Shown here one piece after another: positions 45,520-57,399 of a stretch of DNA of 64,000 bases; position 1 is the stretch's first letter; every line of letters begins with the position of its first letter. The translations under genes were made by a program, and so were the position numbers. The notes below the pieces were generated by a model, which did no database searches, was not told the DNA's origin, and saw only the letters and a program-made list of their open reading frames with translations. The stretch comes from Lytechinus pictus (Eukaryota; Echinodermata; Echinoidea; Temnopleuroida; Toxopneustidae), in assembly GCF_037042905.1 (NCBI RefSeq), contig NC_087259.1:18145501-18209500 (forward strand), given 5' to 3'.

Positions 45520-47644
45520 CAGGGGCGGATCCAGCCTACGCCAATAGGGGGGGGGGGGCGGAATTTTTTTCAGCCATATTTTCCCCGATCGGCAGCTCGA
45601 ACATGATTTTGGTTTGTTTCTTTGAAGGGATAATCCTAATAGTTACTTCTTAGCTTTATTCTTATAAATCAACATAAATATATAGTATCATAATCCTCAT
45701 TTATATTTTGCGAGCGCGAAGCGCTCGCAATTTTTTGTTGTTGAAATTTTATGTATTTTTTCCTAAAATTGGAACATTCTAGGCAATGTTTGATATCCTG
45801 AAAAAGATGTGTATGCAACTAAATAATTACTACAAACGCGAAACACGAGCAAATTTTTTCTATACACGTTTTGAACTGAGCGAAAATGTAGGCCTACCTA
45901 CTGCTTGCAGTAAGCCATGAAGACGTTACATATTTCAATAATCAAACAATGCGAGCGCCAGGAGCGAGCTAAAAATTTTTGACATTTTTACCTAAAGAAT
46001 TTAAATTCTAAGCACTTAAACATAGGTATATAACTTAACAATTGATGGACATTTTCGAGATTTGGACCTAGAAACGAGACACTCTATTCATGTTTTGTAA
46101 ATCATGAAAAGGATGAGTAATTACATTACATTAATAATGCGAGCTAGTGCAAAGCGCGAGCAGAGAATTTTTATATACGTTTTGAACTGATCGATAAAGG
46201 CAGGCCCTACCTGTTAAGGACTGCTTGCACTTAGCCATGGAGACATAAATATTTCAACAATCAAATAATGCGAGCGCGAAGCGCGAGCTGAAATTTTTTG
46301 ACATTTCTACATAAAGAATGGAAAATTTTAATCAATATTTGTAATCGTGAACAGGATAGCTATATAACTAAACAAAATTTTACTGATGCGAGCGGGAAAA
46401 TTTAGGCCTAAAAACGGGACACTATTCATGTTTTGTAAATCATTAAAAACGAGCACAAAGCGCGAGCAGATGCGCGCACGTGTTTCATATTTAATCTAGA
46501 ATCTAGGCATTTTAAATACATCTTTTATTATGAAAATCAAAGCAAGCGTGAAGCGCGAGCTTAAAATATTTGATATTTCGATCTAAAAAAAAAAAGGTCA
46601 ATTTCAGCTCTATATTTCAAGCACTTTATAAGAAAATTGTAAGGTGGATATGGATCGCACTTAATAAAGGACTGATATTTTTCATTACTTTGAGTTTTGA
46701 CATAGGGCCGGGACATCCTTAGGACATGTCATCGTATGAAAATGATGACTATATCTTTCTATTCCTCTTGCTAATTAAGCGCGAGATGAAATAATAGGGA
46801 CAATTAATTTAATTATTAAATTTGATATCTTATTCATTAATACATAATGAAGGCGCTAAATCAATGCGAGTGCAAATTGCGAGCCGAAATTTTTGATAAA
46901 CTGTCATGAAAAGGGGATTTTAAGTAGTTTGTAATCAATATTGACACATACATAACTCGCCAATCAAAATGCGAGCGTGCAGCGCTAGCTGATACGTTTT
47001 GACAATCAGGCCTGAAAAGGGATATTTTGAAAACTTCATGGAATACATAAAAATAATAAGTACCTGATCAATCAAATTTGCGAGCGCGCAGCGCCAGCAG
47101 AAAATATTAATATTCTGACCATAAAACTGACATATTTTCCGAGCACTTAATATAAATCAATTTGTAAATCACACAAAATAATGAAAGTTTGATTTCCGAG
47201 GTGAAGTATGTTTTGTACATTGACTTCCAAACTTGATATTTAAGCTCCATATTGAACAGGTTATGTCAATCACCTAACAGGCAATGCGATACAAATTTAT
47301 ATAGTGACATGAAAGATTATTTTTATTTTCCAAGTCTTCCCCTCATTTCAATCTTTTTTATTCAATCGTCTTCCTCCTCTTCTTTTTTAACCTCTCTTTT
47401 TTTTTCTTTCTTTCTTTCCTTTTTTTTTCTTCTTTTTTTTTGCTCCGCCAATAGGGAGGCCTCTCGGCCCCCCCCCTGGATTAGCCTCTTGTCGAGGCCC
47501 TGTGGGCTGCTTTCCGAGCGAACATGGCAAAGCAAGGGAGAGAGCGAAGCAGAGCGCTCGCTTCGCGAATTAGGGAATCCCTCGCTTCGCTCGGGAAGCA
47601 GCCGCCAGGGCCTCGACAAGAGTCTACCCCTGGATCCGCCTATG
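45520..47644 (+). mobile_element. hAT-like CpG-array element, second forward copy
   Basis: The left end CAGGGGCGGATCCAG with ACGCCAATA and poly-G matches the element at 25933. The right end CTGGATCCGCCTATG is inverted to it at 13 of 15 positions. Forward GCGAGCGCGAAGCGC units recur near 45709, 45830, 45950, 46140, 46268, 46545, 46865, 46970 and 47080. The 8-bp flanks do not match, so target duplication is not shown. It lies in the NXPE intron. Confidence 0.7.
47486..47622. repeat. Foldback insertion with 37-bp arms near the right end of the CpG-array element
   Basis: CTCTTGTCGAGGCCCT...GAGCGAA (47486-47522) is inverted at 47586-47622 with few mismatches. The loop contains further GAGCGAAGC/GCTTCGC inversions. 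It interrupts the poly-G/CTGGAT right terminus, which then resumes at 47628. Confidence 0.75.
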
Positions 47645-48103
47645 CATTTCTTGTCATATATGGAATGTCAGACATAATATCCTATCCACTGGTAGTAAAC
47701 ATTCAACCCTCGAATTTCATCCTATCATGGACCTATTACGAATGGACATTCAACGAATCCCCTCCTTTGGACCATGGACCTAGGTCCATGATCCTTTCAA
47801 GGAAGCTCCTTGATCCTATGTAGTGCCACTTTAACACACGAGTCTATCACCTGTCTATGGGAAATGTTTCACGCCCGTGAAACCTGCGAAAACGGGCAGC
47901 CATTTTTCGTGTGTGTCCGAGACCGGACTTACATCACTGCATTAATTGTTGTAATATGCAGTCACCATGTCAACAAAGTTTAGACAATACTTTTTATACA
48001 CAATTTGAAGTCTTAAATGCTAATTTGCATCCTAATCATTGAATATAGGCTAATTGGTCCACAGTCATCCTAGGTATGGTTGCTAATGAAAATACGTTGC
48101 CTA

Positions 48104-50700
48104 TACTGCCCACCCATGACAAAAGGGAGTATGGGACAATTTTTTCAAAATTCACTTTTTCATCCCAAACTGTTCTAATAGTCATGTTACACAACCTGCA
48201 CCATATTGCAACTCCCTTAATATCATAATTAACGAGTAATTAAGATATTAAAAAGGAAGTATCTTGAGTTTCAAGAGTTAAAGGGGAATCCAACCCAAAT
48301 AAAAACTTGTGTTTATAAGGAAAAGAAAAATCAGACAAGTTGATAGGTAAAAGTTTGAACAATATTGGACAAACAACAAGAAAGTTATGAATTTTTAAAA
48401 GTTGTAAATATTGGTAATCACTATACCCATGGAGACTTCAAATTGGCCGCATATGGGATGTCATAGTGATGTAAGGCAATGACTACTCTTCCATGTACTC
48501 CAATACATATTATGGCTAAAATGTCATTTTTCCCAAAAGTTTTATTTCAAATTATATTTTTCTTTCATGAGGATATAAAACAATATACTACCTGGGTTAT
48601 ATTTAGATTACTGCCCCAGGGGAATGGGTACTTAGGAGAAAACCACAAATCCTTGATAATTAAGTACATGGCCTATGGGAAAGTTGTCCTTGCCCCTTGT
48701 CAGCCCAGTTGCCAATTTGAAATCTACATAGTATTAGTGATCTCAATTTTAAAGTAGCTATAACTTTCTTATTGCTTGTCCGATTTCTTTCAGACTTTCA
48801 CCATTCTGTTTAATTTATTTTTCTCCTTCCCAACACAACATTTTATGGCCAAGGCTGGATTCCCCTTTAAACCCACTACAGAAGGAAGTATGAGACGAGA
48901 ATGAGTCAAGGGCGGCTTACAATCTCAGCTTATCCCCTGAACAAACAAGAGTAGCAAGCCTGAATGCACAGACACAATGCCATGTCATCTTCAGATACTT
49001 GTTTAGGAAATTGGCAAAGCCGATCTCCTAATATAAATATAAAAGTTAGATCCTACCTTAATTCTTGCTCGCCAGATGATAAAATGGGGTCCAGCCGCTC
49101 AGATAAATTGCACAAATCCGTGAATAGAAATATATACACTTCACAATTTCAAATATAGTAGAAAAAGGGATAGATGTCACAAAATGTCTCGCGAAGTAAT
49201 GAGCTCATTAAATATGCAGAGTGAATATAGACTTCGAAGGAGTGGAAGTGACGGTAAGAAGTAAGAATTGGAAAATGTAGAGAGATAAGTATAAGTCGAT
49301 CCTCCACAAGATTTGAGTCGATCCTCACTAGCAGCTGGATGAGATGGTCAGCATGAGTGGTCAGGACGAAGGCAGAGAGTAGAGTGATGATGTGGTAGAG
49401 AAAACAAGTTGTTTTTACCAACATCAGAAAAGATGAGACAAAGAAATAAGCGCCAAAAAGGGAGGCAAAACAAAGTTGAAAAGAACAAAGAAGAGAGAAA
49501 CAGACTGTGAGAAAAGCAAACATGCAAGCATCTCTGTAGTGATGTTGTATATACCTGCAAGTTCATTGCAATAAACAAGGAACAATGAAAGGATGTTTGC
49601 TCCAAGTCTAGGAACAAAAGAAAGGTTGTTTCTCAATATAAGAATGTGTTTGCCAAGTAGATTTGGACAGAAAATGAGTTGGCTTGCTCTGTGAATGTAC
49701 AGTATTGTAGTACATACACATGGCGTGAACAAGTGAGAATATATGAAATTGGAAATAAAAGAAAGAATTTATATACATATACAGAATGTTGAAATATAAA
49801 TGAAAATATATACAAGGAAAGAATATATAGATGTAGATATATAAAAAGATATAGTCAAGTCACTACACTTGTAAAGAAGAGTTTAGTTGTCTTGTTTGCG
49901 AAGAAACACCCATGAGGGAGCAGAGCTCGAGTTCAATGCTACTTTATGTATTTCCTTCAATGACTAGTGTACATTGCATATTAGTTTGATGCAATTAATA
50001 TATAATATATAGTTTTAAAATCCCCATCATACTGGATTCTATGAAGACGGTTATATGTGGTACGTGCATTATACAGTACCAATTGACAGATCGTCATACA
50101 TTGTGATCTGGAAATTGGCGTCTCCCGTTTCCATGGCAATTATAAAACTACCAACTCCTTTTTTCTATATCAGGAGTTATCAATAAATAGACTATTGTAT
50201 AGCTCTCTGTTTGAAAAATAGTGAGAAATGCAGCAAACCAAATATACGATATATACATGTGTCCATGAACATGAACTCAAAATACATATTTACATATTTA
50301 TGATTGAGGGTAGCCAACATGCAGTTACCATGGATATTTTTAAAACATGTTAATTTTGTTGTCTTTTGTTTTGGGGTTAATATGTATTGGTGATTGAACA
50401 TTTCCTACAAAAAAGAAGACCCATTTTGAATATTTGCTTCCTTTTGTCATGGTAAAGGACTGGGAGTAACTTCAGGAAACCCAGTACAAAAGGAAGTATG
50501 GGACATTTGTCGTAAAATATGCCGGGCAACCACAAAATTCATAAGTGGTCAAATAGTATACAAAACTGACTACAAATACTGATACAAAAACTTTGGATCA
50601 CATTCAAACACTTCTTGGGGCTGTTGAAAAAATACGTTTTGCTTCATAAAATGAAATCACTGTAATGTCCCATACTTCCTTCTGCCATGGGTGGGCAGTA
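48104..50700. mobile_element. 2.6-kb TA-flanked element with TACTGCCCACCCATG termini
   Basis: The left TACTGCCCACCCATGACAAA and the inverted right end TACTGCCCACCCATGGCAGA are similar for about 35 bp, and TA lies on each side (48102-48103 and 50701-50702). The GGAAGTATGGGAC part of the terminus recurs internally near 48883 and 50486. No transposase motif was found in the open frames inside, including the 124-codon minus-strand frame at 49149-49523. It lies within the large NXPE intron. Confidence 0.75.
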
Positions 50701-51079
50701 TAGCAATTAGAGCTTATTGAGCACCACACCGGAACATGCATGTTTACACTATGCCTAGACTAATACAACATGTACAATGGGATAAGCGGAGATGGGGAAT
50801 TGAATGAAGTGTTTAGGAAGCGTGTGTGCGGGTGGTGGTATACGTGCTTTATATGCGTGTATATACGTGTGAGTGTGCGAGAGAGGCGATACGTTATGTG
50901 TTTTTACACTTTTTTTTTACATTCTTCACCCAGCAACTTTGCGCAACTGAGCTCGTATATGAAATACGATATTTCCTGTTGGAAAATCTCTCCACTATCA
51001 TAAAGGGTATGAAGAGACTTTTGCTTGTTTTCGAAGCATTTTTGGCGATTTTCAAGCCAACTTGCTAAATTTGGGACAC

Positions 51080-51840
51080 CAATATAGTTTAAAAACGAGC
51101 ACATGGACCCCTTAAGTTTAATATTTTAATGTCTTCAGAATATATTCTTCTACCAATCTGGAGAGTATGATGAAAATGACATGGATTTTGAATGTTTTGG
51201 GGCAAAACTACAGGACCATTCGCATTTTAGACGGCATTATTAGACTTTTGCACGTTTTGGGCGCATTTTGGGCGATTTTCATGCCAACTCACATCACTTT
51301 GGACACTCATAGTTAAAAAACGAGCACATGGACCCCATATTTTTAACTTCCCTACACCTTTGATATGCATTCCTCTACAATTCAGCCGAATTTGATGTAA
51401 ATGACATGGATTTTGGAAAAAGTGCAGCTCACAAAATACTTTTTTAATTTTTTAGTAGATTCACGTCTATAAAGATTTGTTTTTCCGAGTTTTTGCACCA
51501 TTCTTGCCAAATATGGGCGCTGCTGACTCCAAATAGATATAGTTTTACCAATTAAAATACTTTTTTTTACTTTGTTATACACTTTGTTATATATCTTGAA
51601 AATTTGATGAAGTTCGATGCGGTATCCCCTGAGTAAAGATGATTTAAACTCATTTGGTGAATTCGTGAGGTCTAAGAGAGGCATAATTCTCTTGATTGCG
51701 CAAGATTGCATATAATTGAAATACGGCGAATTTGAAGACCCGTACAAATAAGCACATGAACCTATATTATTTTTTGCATTTTCATAATGCATAGATACCA
51801 AAGTAACTCTCTGCAAAATTTGGTGAAAATGACATGGATT
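51080..51840. repeat. Tandem repeat, about 220-bp units
   Basis: AACGAGCACATGGACCCC recurs near 51091 and 51318, with AAATAAGCACATGAACC near 51747. Each is followed about 90 bp later by AAATGACATGGATT. A more decayed unit lies near 51530. It is non-coding. Confidence 0.7.
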
Positions 51841-51854
51841 ACATTTTAACTGTG

Positions 51855-52215
51855 GAACGTCCTTAAAGGGGTGTTTTTCAGTTTTGGACGCGGTCCGCGC
51901 GTGGACTCGATAAGGGTATCAAAAACGCCGATTTTCAAGAAAAAGGGTGGTTTTGAAAGACTGGTCAATGGTCAATCGCGGGGTCAAACGTATTTAGGGT
52001 ATATTTTCCCCAAAGCCTTTTGTTTTAAAGACTAACCAAACGTGTTTAGGGTATGTTTTTCCCCAAGCCTTTTCCCCCGATGTCATATTTTGGCGACAAC
52101 TTGTTTAGGGGCCAAAATGTGTAAATAAAGCCCGCGAAAAAACTTGTTTAGGTTTTTTTTTTGCACACAGAGAAAAACTCGTTTAGGGGGTGTTTGGAAA
52201 TTACTTGGTCACGCG
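51855..52215. repeat. GTGTTTAGGGTATxTTTTCCCC repeat cluster
   Basis: Several short direct repeats of CGTxTTTAGGGTAT, TTTCCCCAAGCCTTTT and CTTGTTTAGG occur within 350 bp. A CCCCCCCCCCGGGGGG palindrome follows at 52243-52258. Confidence 0.6.
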
Positions 52216-52879
52216 TGTTTACAACAATATATTTGACTGCTCCCCCCCCCCGGGGGGAAATCATTTGATTGAACGAATGATGAAAGATAAGAAACAGATT
52301 TTTCATAAAATGCAAACATGATGCAAGCATAACATTTATGCACTGTATATGTATGTAATTGTGACTGTTTGTCATGATCTGAATTGTTTAATTGTTTGAA
52401 ATGTATGCTCATAAATATTGTATGCTCTAACTCTAAGTCAGATTAGATGAATTAAACAGGCAAATGTGTACATTAAAAACGCTGTTAAAATTTTATACAA
52501 CGCTATTTATTTCAACTTTACAGTAGTTGTTTAAAAGTTTAAACAACCATGCTTAATTTAATTGAGAATCAATTATCAAAAATTAAACTTTGTTGTTTAA
52601 GATTTTAAACGCGTGTTTAAACAGCTGCTGTAAGCATGGTAAGGTTCATATAGCAATAGCGTATAAAAAGAGCGTTCTTACTGAGTGCGCTTGAAGAATA
52701 GCTAAAGTAACTTTCATTAATATGTTCATTGTTTGCATGGCTATTTGTTCTATATATTCTTAATAGTATCCATTAATACAGTATAAGCCTAAATTTTTAT
52801 GTCTTTGATCGTAGAATGGAAAATTTTATTTAGTTTGGATTTGATTCAGTTTAACAGAGCATTCTGTGGAACTGATGAC
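52216..52879. other. NXPE intron with GTTTAAAC-type inverted motifs
   Basis: GTTGTTTAAAAGTTTAAACA near 52527 and GTTGTTTAAGATTTTAAACG near 52590 form loose inverted repeats ending in GCTGCTGTAAGCATGG, perhaps a decayed MITE. No exon was seen. Confidence 0.4.
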
Positions 52880-53069
52880 CTGGTGTATGTTTCATAAAGC
52901 TGTTCGTAAGTTAAGAGTGACTTTAAGAACGACTGGTGATCCTTTCTTCTGGTAAATGATATTCATCATTAATGTTCATTGGTTATTATTTAGCACATGT
53001 AAGAAAGGTTCACCAGTCGTTCTTAAAGTCGCTCTTAACTTACGAACAGCTTTATGAAACGACCCCCAG
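52880..53069. mobile_element. Short MITE of the GTTCGTAAGT family beside an NXPE splice donor
   Basis: GTTTCATAAAGCTGTTCGTA with AAGTTAAGAGTGAC on the left is inverted on the right (GTCGCTCTTAAC, TTACGAACAGCTTTATGAAA). The arms are about 60 bp each. The right end lies about 12 bp from the splice donor of the NXPE exon at 53082. Confidence 0.85.
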
Positions 53070-53081
53070 CATATAACTTAC

Positions 53082-53254
53082 ACTTGAAATGCTTCCCTTT
53101 CTGTTTGATTGATCAATTCCAGGGCTTGCTGTTCCGATCTGCGGCCATCGATTCGATGTTTCTTCCATTCGCTGCAACGAAAGCCAGCTGGCTTTTCGCA
53201 AAACCATGGAGATTTAGTAGCCGCATCTGTGAAATTGCAAAACTCAGTCTCATT
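53082..53254 (-). CDS. NXPE-like: NXPE family protein, central linker exon
   Basis: A 173-bp exon. The acceptor is ttctctcgaaCAG before AATGAG, and the donor GTGTAAGT. It encodes NETEFCNFTDAATKSPWFC, then EKPAGFRC, EWKKHRIDGR and EAFQ. The CNFTD...PWFC...C arrangement is a signature of the NXPE linker between the neurexophilin-like and esterase domains. It enters in phase 0, matching the end of the 54462-55040 exon (QLRKPM|NETEFC), and leaves in phase 2, which both candidate acceptors of the next exon accept. Confidence 0.9.
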
Positions 53255-53769
53255 CTGTTCGAGAGAAATAAACAGGATTAATATGATTGTTATCATGATA
53301 TATAAAAGTCCTAAAAACCCGCAAAGGTCGCGGGACAAATGCACTAGTATCTTAAAAAGAAAGAAATATATCTCGAGGTTGTATTGCATGAAACCTTAAA
53401 ATACCCGTTTTATTATTCTTACATATAGGCTAGGGTTTGTCATATATCCTAGCTATAAGATATATAGATTTATTATTATAAATCATATTACCTATTTCTA
53501 ATGTGCGAATATTTTGATCGGCCAATGTGACCCCAAAAAAAAACATAAATACACGAAAATTCTTAATTTCAGAATCGTTCGGGTAGAATTATGACAGTTA
53601 ATCCGTCATGCCGTATGAACGCATATTATCTCCAATTGAAGTGGTCTTCCTTTGAATGCAAGCATCAGAAAACTGTCAATGTATTTATCTTTAAATGGAG
53701 CCATCATGTTGCTTCCTAGAATTATGAAAGAAAATTTACAACTTGTTTCATAGGTTGTCAGTCACTCTG

Positions 53770-54015
53770 TTATTCTTTCCACTTTCTTTTACAAAAAACG
53801 AAATTGAATATTATCGGTGTAGGCCTAAATCTTGATATTACTATTCCATATTGCACAACAAAATCTTGAATATAATGTTGACGCATCGGAAATAGAACGG
53901 CAGACTCCAGTGGTTCTAACTCTCGCCTTCCAAACAGAGCGTCGTATATAGGTTCGACTTTGGAACCCCTAAAAGAAGCAAAGCTTGCATTCTGAATTGG
54001 GTGCGAGGCCCTCAT
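53770..54015 (-). other. Unassigned open frame behind a strong splice acceptor
   Basis: TTATTGTTCTTTTCAG is a very good acceptor, and an 81-codon frame follows (PIQNASFASFRGSKVEP and ESAVLFPMRQHYIQDFVVQ). It lies between two NXPE exons that already join in phase, so it is not needed for the main product. Spliced from the upstream exon in phase 0 it would stop after about 15 codons. It could be an alternative terminal exon or chance. Confidence 0.25.
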
Positions 54016-54111
54016 ACTGAAAAGAACAATAAATTGATTTTGACCAAAGGTAATAAACTATAGATAAGTATAGTAAGCAAGGGTACGCACACAAAACCAC
54101 CACACTCAAAC

Positions 54112-54142
54112 ACCCGCGCACACACACACACACACACACACT
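54112..54142. repeat. (CA)n microsatellite
   Basis: About 14 CA dinucleotides lie in the NXPE intron. Confidence 0.9.
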
Positions 54143-54461
54143 AACATAAATATCTATGCTGACCAACTAGGAAATCATAGTTTGAAAGAAAAAACTTGCT
54201 AGAATTTAACTTAATTTTAAGAAGGTAACTGGTTCCACTCCTCAATGCACATTATTTGGGAAAAAATCAAGGAAACATTAAGTTTTACATGGGATCAGTG
54301 GATGTTTCGTTGACGTGTATTTAAATTATTGTTTGCACCAAGTTGGCAAACTTGGCTACAAAAGGCTAAACATGAAAATCAGACCAACAATCGAACAAAG
54401 AGTAAATAAACTCTTGATTTTCGATTCAATTCAGAAACAAATAAATATTCATATAACATAC

Positions 54462-55040
54462 CATAGGTTTTCTGAGTTGTACGTTGCAAAATCCCTCCTT
54501 TTCGGATTTGTTACTGGACACGAATCCTCCGAAATATGCTATCCTGGGCTGGTGTTCAGCGCGTATACGATCCAAAACATAAGAAGCCTCGCTTGGAACT
54601 ATCAAAGACACAGAAATCGAGATAATTCCTGTCCATTTAAGAGTGAAATATGCGCTATATGTCCCGTTGCCGTGATCAACAATTTCGCCGTCAGATGAAG
54701 AACTCGCAGAATAAGTCGAGTTTTTGGTGAAAATCTTTGCTCGGAAAAGGTCACCGCCATATTTTTTAGACTCGTTGCGGCCATTACGCGCATGTACACG
54801 CAACTCGATTTCGTCGCATATGAAGTAAGTTTCCTTTGGGCTTACAAGCTCGAATGTCGTCATGGTGTGGTTGGTGATGTCCATGTGGTTTGTCCAGTTG
54901 ATAGGATGGACCGAGGGGTAGGAGAATTGAGGGAATGTCCGAGCTGTTCTTCCTGGACACAAAGGATGTTTCTTGCGTCCATCTGAGGATGACTGCGCGA
55001 GAGGAGCCGGGGCATGGTCAACAATCTTGAACCGAATTGC
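54462..55040 (-). CDS. NXPE-like: NXPE family protein, neurexophilin-like N-terminal domain exon
   Basis: A 579-bp, 193-codon exon. The acceptor is gcgatatAG before GCAATTCGG and the donor CCTATG|GTATGT, phase 0 at both ends. It encodes AIRFKIVDHAPAPLAQ, then TFELVSPKETYFICDEIELR, KKYGGDLFRAKIF, DHGNGTYSAYFTLKWTG, SLIVPSEASYVLDRIR and EHQPRIAYFGGF. The YGGDLFRA, NGTY and HPSEA-like blocks are the conserved core of the NXPE N-terminal (immunoglobulin-like, neurexophilin-related) domain. Several N-x-S/T sites fit a secreted protein. The signal or anchor exon must lie upstream, at higher coordinates, and was not identified. The acceptor is in-frame and bounded by TAG but has a weak pyrimidine tract. 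Confidence 0.88.
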
Positions 55041-55223
55041 CTATATCGCACAGTGATGAAGACAAAAAAGTGGAATCAGTGGTAGCTGTTAACATGGAAT
55101 ATCAATGAGTAATAAAAATATTCGTAAATTTGAATCCGCAAGCAAGATCCTTATGACATTATGAAGTGGTTTACAATGAATGTTTCCCTTTTTCCTAATT
55201 AATTGTAAATATCTTCCAATGCA

Positions 55224-55943
55224 GGGCCCCGTCTTGCAAAGAGTTACGATTGACCCGATCAACAGTAACTATATGGAAATCCATCAATGTCATAATTTTT
55301 TATAAAGGAAATTTGCACAATGTCCTTTGCATGGAAACAAAAACATGAAAAAGATGCACATTAAATTTTCCAAAAAAATAAATAAATGTACGAATATGTA
55401 TTATAGTAAGACAATATTTTGAACAAACATGCATAACAGATGTTGACGTTGCTGGCTTTCCATACTTACGATTAATCCGATCAACCACAACTATGGAAAG
55501 CCAACAAAATCTAGAATACAAGTTTGATCAAAAATTTTTCTAGATATGATGTATATTCATACATTCATAGTTTTCTTGAAATTTCAAGGTGCTTCTCTTT
55601 GTTTTCAAAGGACATTGTGCAAATTTCCTAAAGAAACAAGTGCACACCTGGGGCCAATTTTACAAAGATTTGCGATTGATCCGATCAATCGCAACTATGG
55701 AAAGCCAGCAGAGTCAACATATAAAATGCATGTTTGTTAAAAAAATTATAGATATGAAACATGTATATCCATGTGTTGGAAGCTCCTTGCATAAATTCAT
55801 TGATTTCTTGACAATTTGGTGTGTTCTCTTTTGTATACAAAGGACAATTTACAAATTTCCTGTAGATTAAATTATGACACTGATGGATTTCCATAGAGTT
55901 ACGATTGATTGGATCAATCGTAACTCTTTGTAAGATGGGGCCC
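55224..55943. mobile_element. Element with GGGCCCCGTCTTGCAAAGAG termini
   Basis: The left GGGCCCCGTCTTGCAAAGAG with TTACGATTGA is inverted at the right (TCAATCGTAACTCTTTGTAA, GATGGGGCCC), about 30 bp with a few mismatches. Internal copies of GATTGATCCGATCAATCG-type palindromes occur near 55470 and 55675. A related right end recurs at 59290-59336. It is non-coding. Confidence 0.75.
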
Positions 55944-56289
55944 CGGGCCCGTATTCCATAAACGAGATAAGCATGCTTAAGTCAAAAATCTAAGCATTTT
56001 GTCTTATTTTCTGTCTAAGACAAAATTCTTAGCCAAAACGCGTATTCTATAAAGAATTGGCTAAGAATTTTGTCTTAGAATTTGGCTAAGAGGTTTTGCG
56101 CGACTAAGACAGATATAGGATGAATGGCCAAGTAACTTTTCTTAAAACTGCAGAGTCTGTATTTCATAAATACAACATGGCTAAGAATTTAGCCCTAACT
56201 TTAAGGCAGTTGTGAGTTGTCTTAATTGTTTTAAGACAACCTGGTTTAAATCCAACAAATCATGGCCAATTTTTTTTTTAGAATTTATA

Positions 56290-57300
56290 CCTATATTGCA
56301 TTTCGAGCTACTTCCTCAGTTTTTAACCGATTTTCATGAAATTTGGAACACACATTGGTCTTAAGGTAAGGAGGTGTATTTTTTTTTTTGCTTTTTCAGA
56401 AATTGTGTTGCCATGGTAACAGTATATTATGGCCAAAATTTAAAATTTAAATTACTTCATCAGTTTTCTACCAATTCTCATGAAAGTTGGCTCACACATT
56501 GGATTTGAGGGAAAGATGTGCAAGACACGATTGTGCATGTGTCGGAAATTGTGTTGCCATGGTAACAGTATATTAAATAACGAAAATTAGGTGAAAAATT
56601 TGTGGTTTTAACAAGTTCATAATATTTCAACCACTTCTCATGATGTTTGCCACAGACATAAGTCTTGAGGTAAAGATGTGCAAGACACATTTTCGCATGT
56701 GTCGGAAATTGTGTTGCCATGGTAACGGTATATTAGGGCAAAAATTATGTAAAAATCTTGCAGTTCCAACGACTTCTTCAGTTTTTAATCAATTCTCATG
56801 AAATGTGGCACAAACGTTAGTCTTGATGTGAAGATGTGCAAAGTATATAATATGCCGTTATAAAAAATTGCGTTGCCATGGCAACAAATAAAATAACAAA
56901 AATTAGATGAAAATCTTGTGATTTGAATTACTTTATCAGTTTTCAACTGGTCAATTCTCCTAAAATGTTGGCGCACACAATAGTCTTGAGTTGAAGATGT
57001 CTAAGACATACTTTTGCCTGTATCAGAATTCGTGTTGCTATGGTAACATATTATATAACGAAAATAAGGTGAAAATCTTGTAGTTCGAACTCCTTCATCT
57101 TTTTTCAACCAATGCTCATGAAATTTGGCACACACAATAGTCTTGAGTTGAAGATGTGCAAGACTATTTTTGTCTGTATCAGAAATCGTGTTGCCAAGGT
57201 AACAACATATTATATAATGAAATAAGGTGAAAATCTTGTGGTTTGAATCCCTTTATTAGTTTTACCAATTCTTATAAAAGTTGGCTCACACATTGATTTT
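56290..57300. repeat. Six about 158-bp units, each with an RFX X-box palindrome
   Basis: GTTGCCATGGTAAC is at 56407, 56553 and 56713, GTTGCCATGGCAAC at 56872, GTTGCTATGGTAAC at 57034 and GTTGCCAAGGTAAC at 57190. Spacings are 146, 160, 159, 162 and 156 bases. Each unit also has TCTTGAGGTAAAGATGTGCA-like and TCTCATGAAATTTGGCACAC-like blocks. The 14-mers fit the RFX X-box consensus GTNRCC-N0-3-RGYAAC. Confidence 0.9.
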
Positions 57301-57399
57301 TGTTTGGCTACATAGAGAACTACATGTAGCTGAGGGCTTAGTTCTAGTTTTTTTTTTTTTTTTTTTTGGGGGGGGGGGGGGGGGCTAGACCTCAAGATT

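Noticed and set aside
47252-47823. Overlapping plus-strand frames of 141 and 99 codons
   Set aside because: They cross the right end of a repeat element, poly-T and a foldback insert. Residues such as REASRPPPW come from repeat sequence.
49149-49523. 124-codon minus-strand hydrophobic frame
   Set aside because: It is inside a 2.6-kb TA-flanked element, has no recognisable motif and is AT-driven in composition. It overlaps two other unrelated frames on the same strand.
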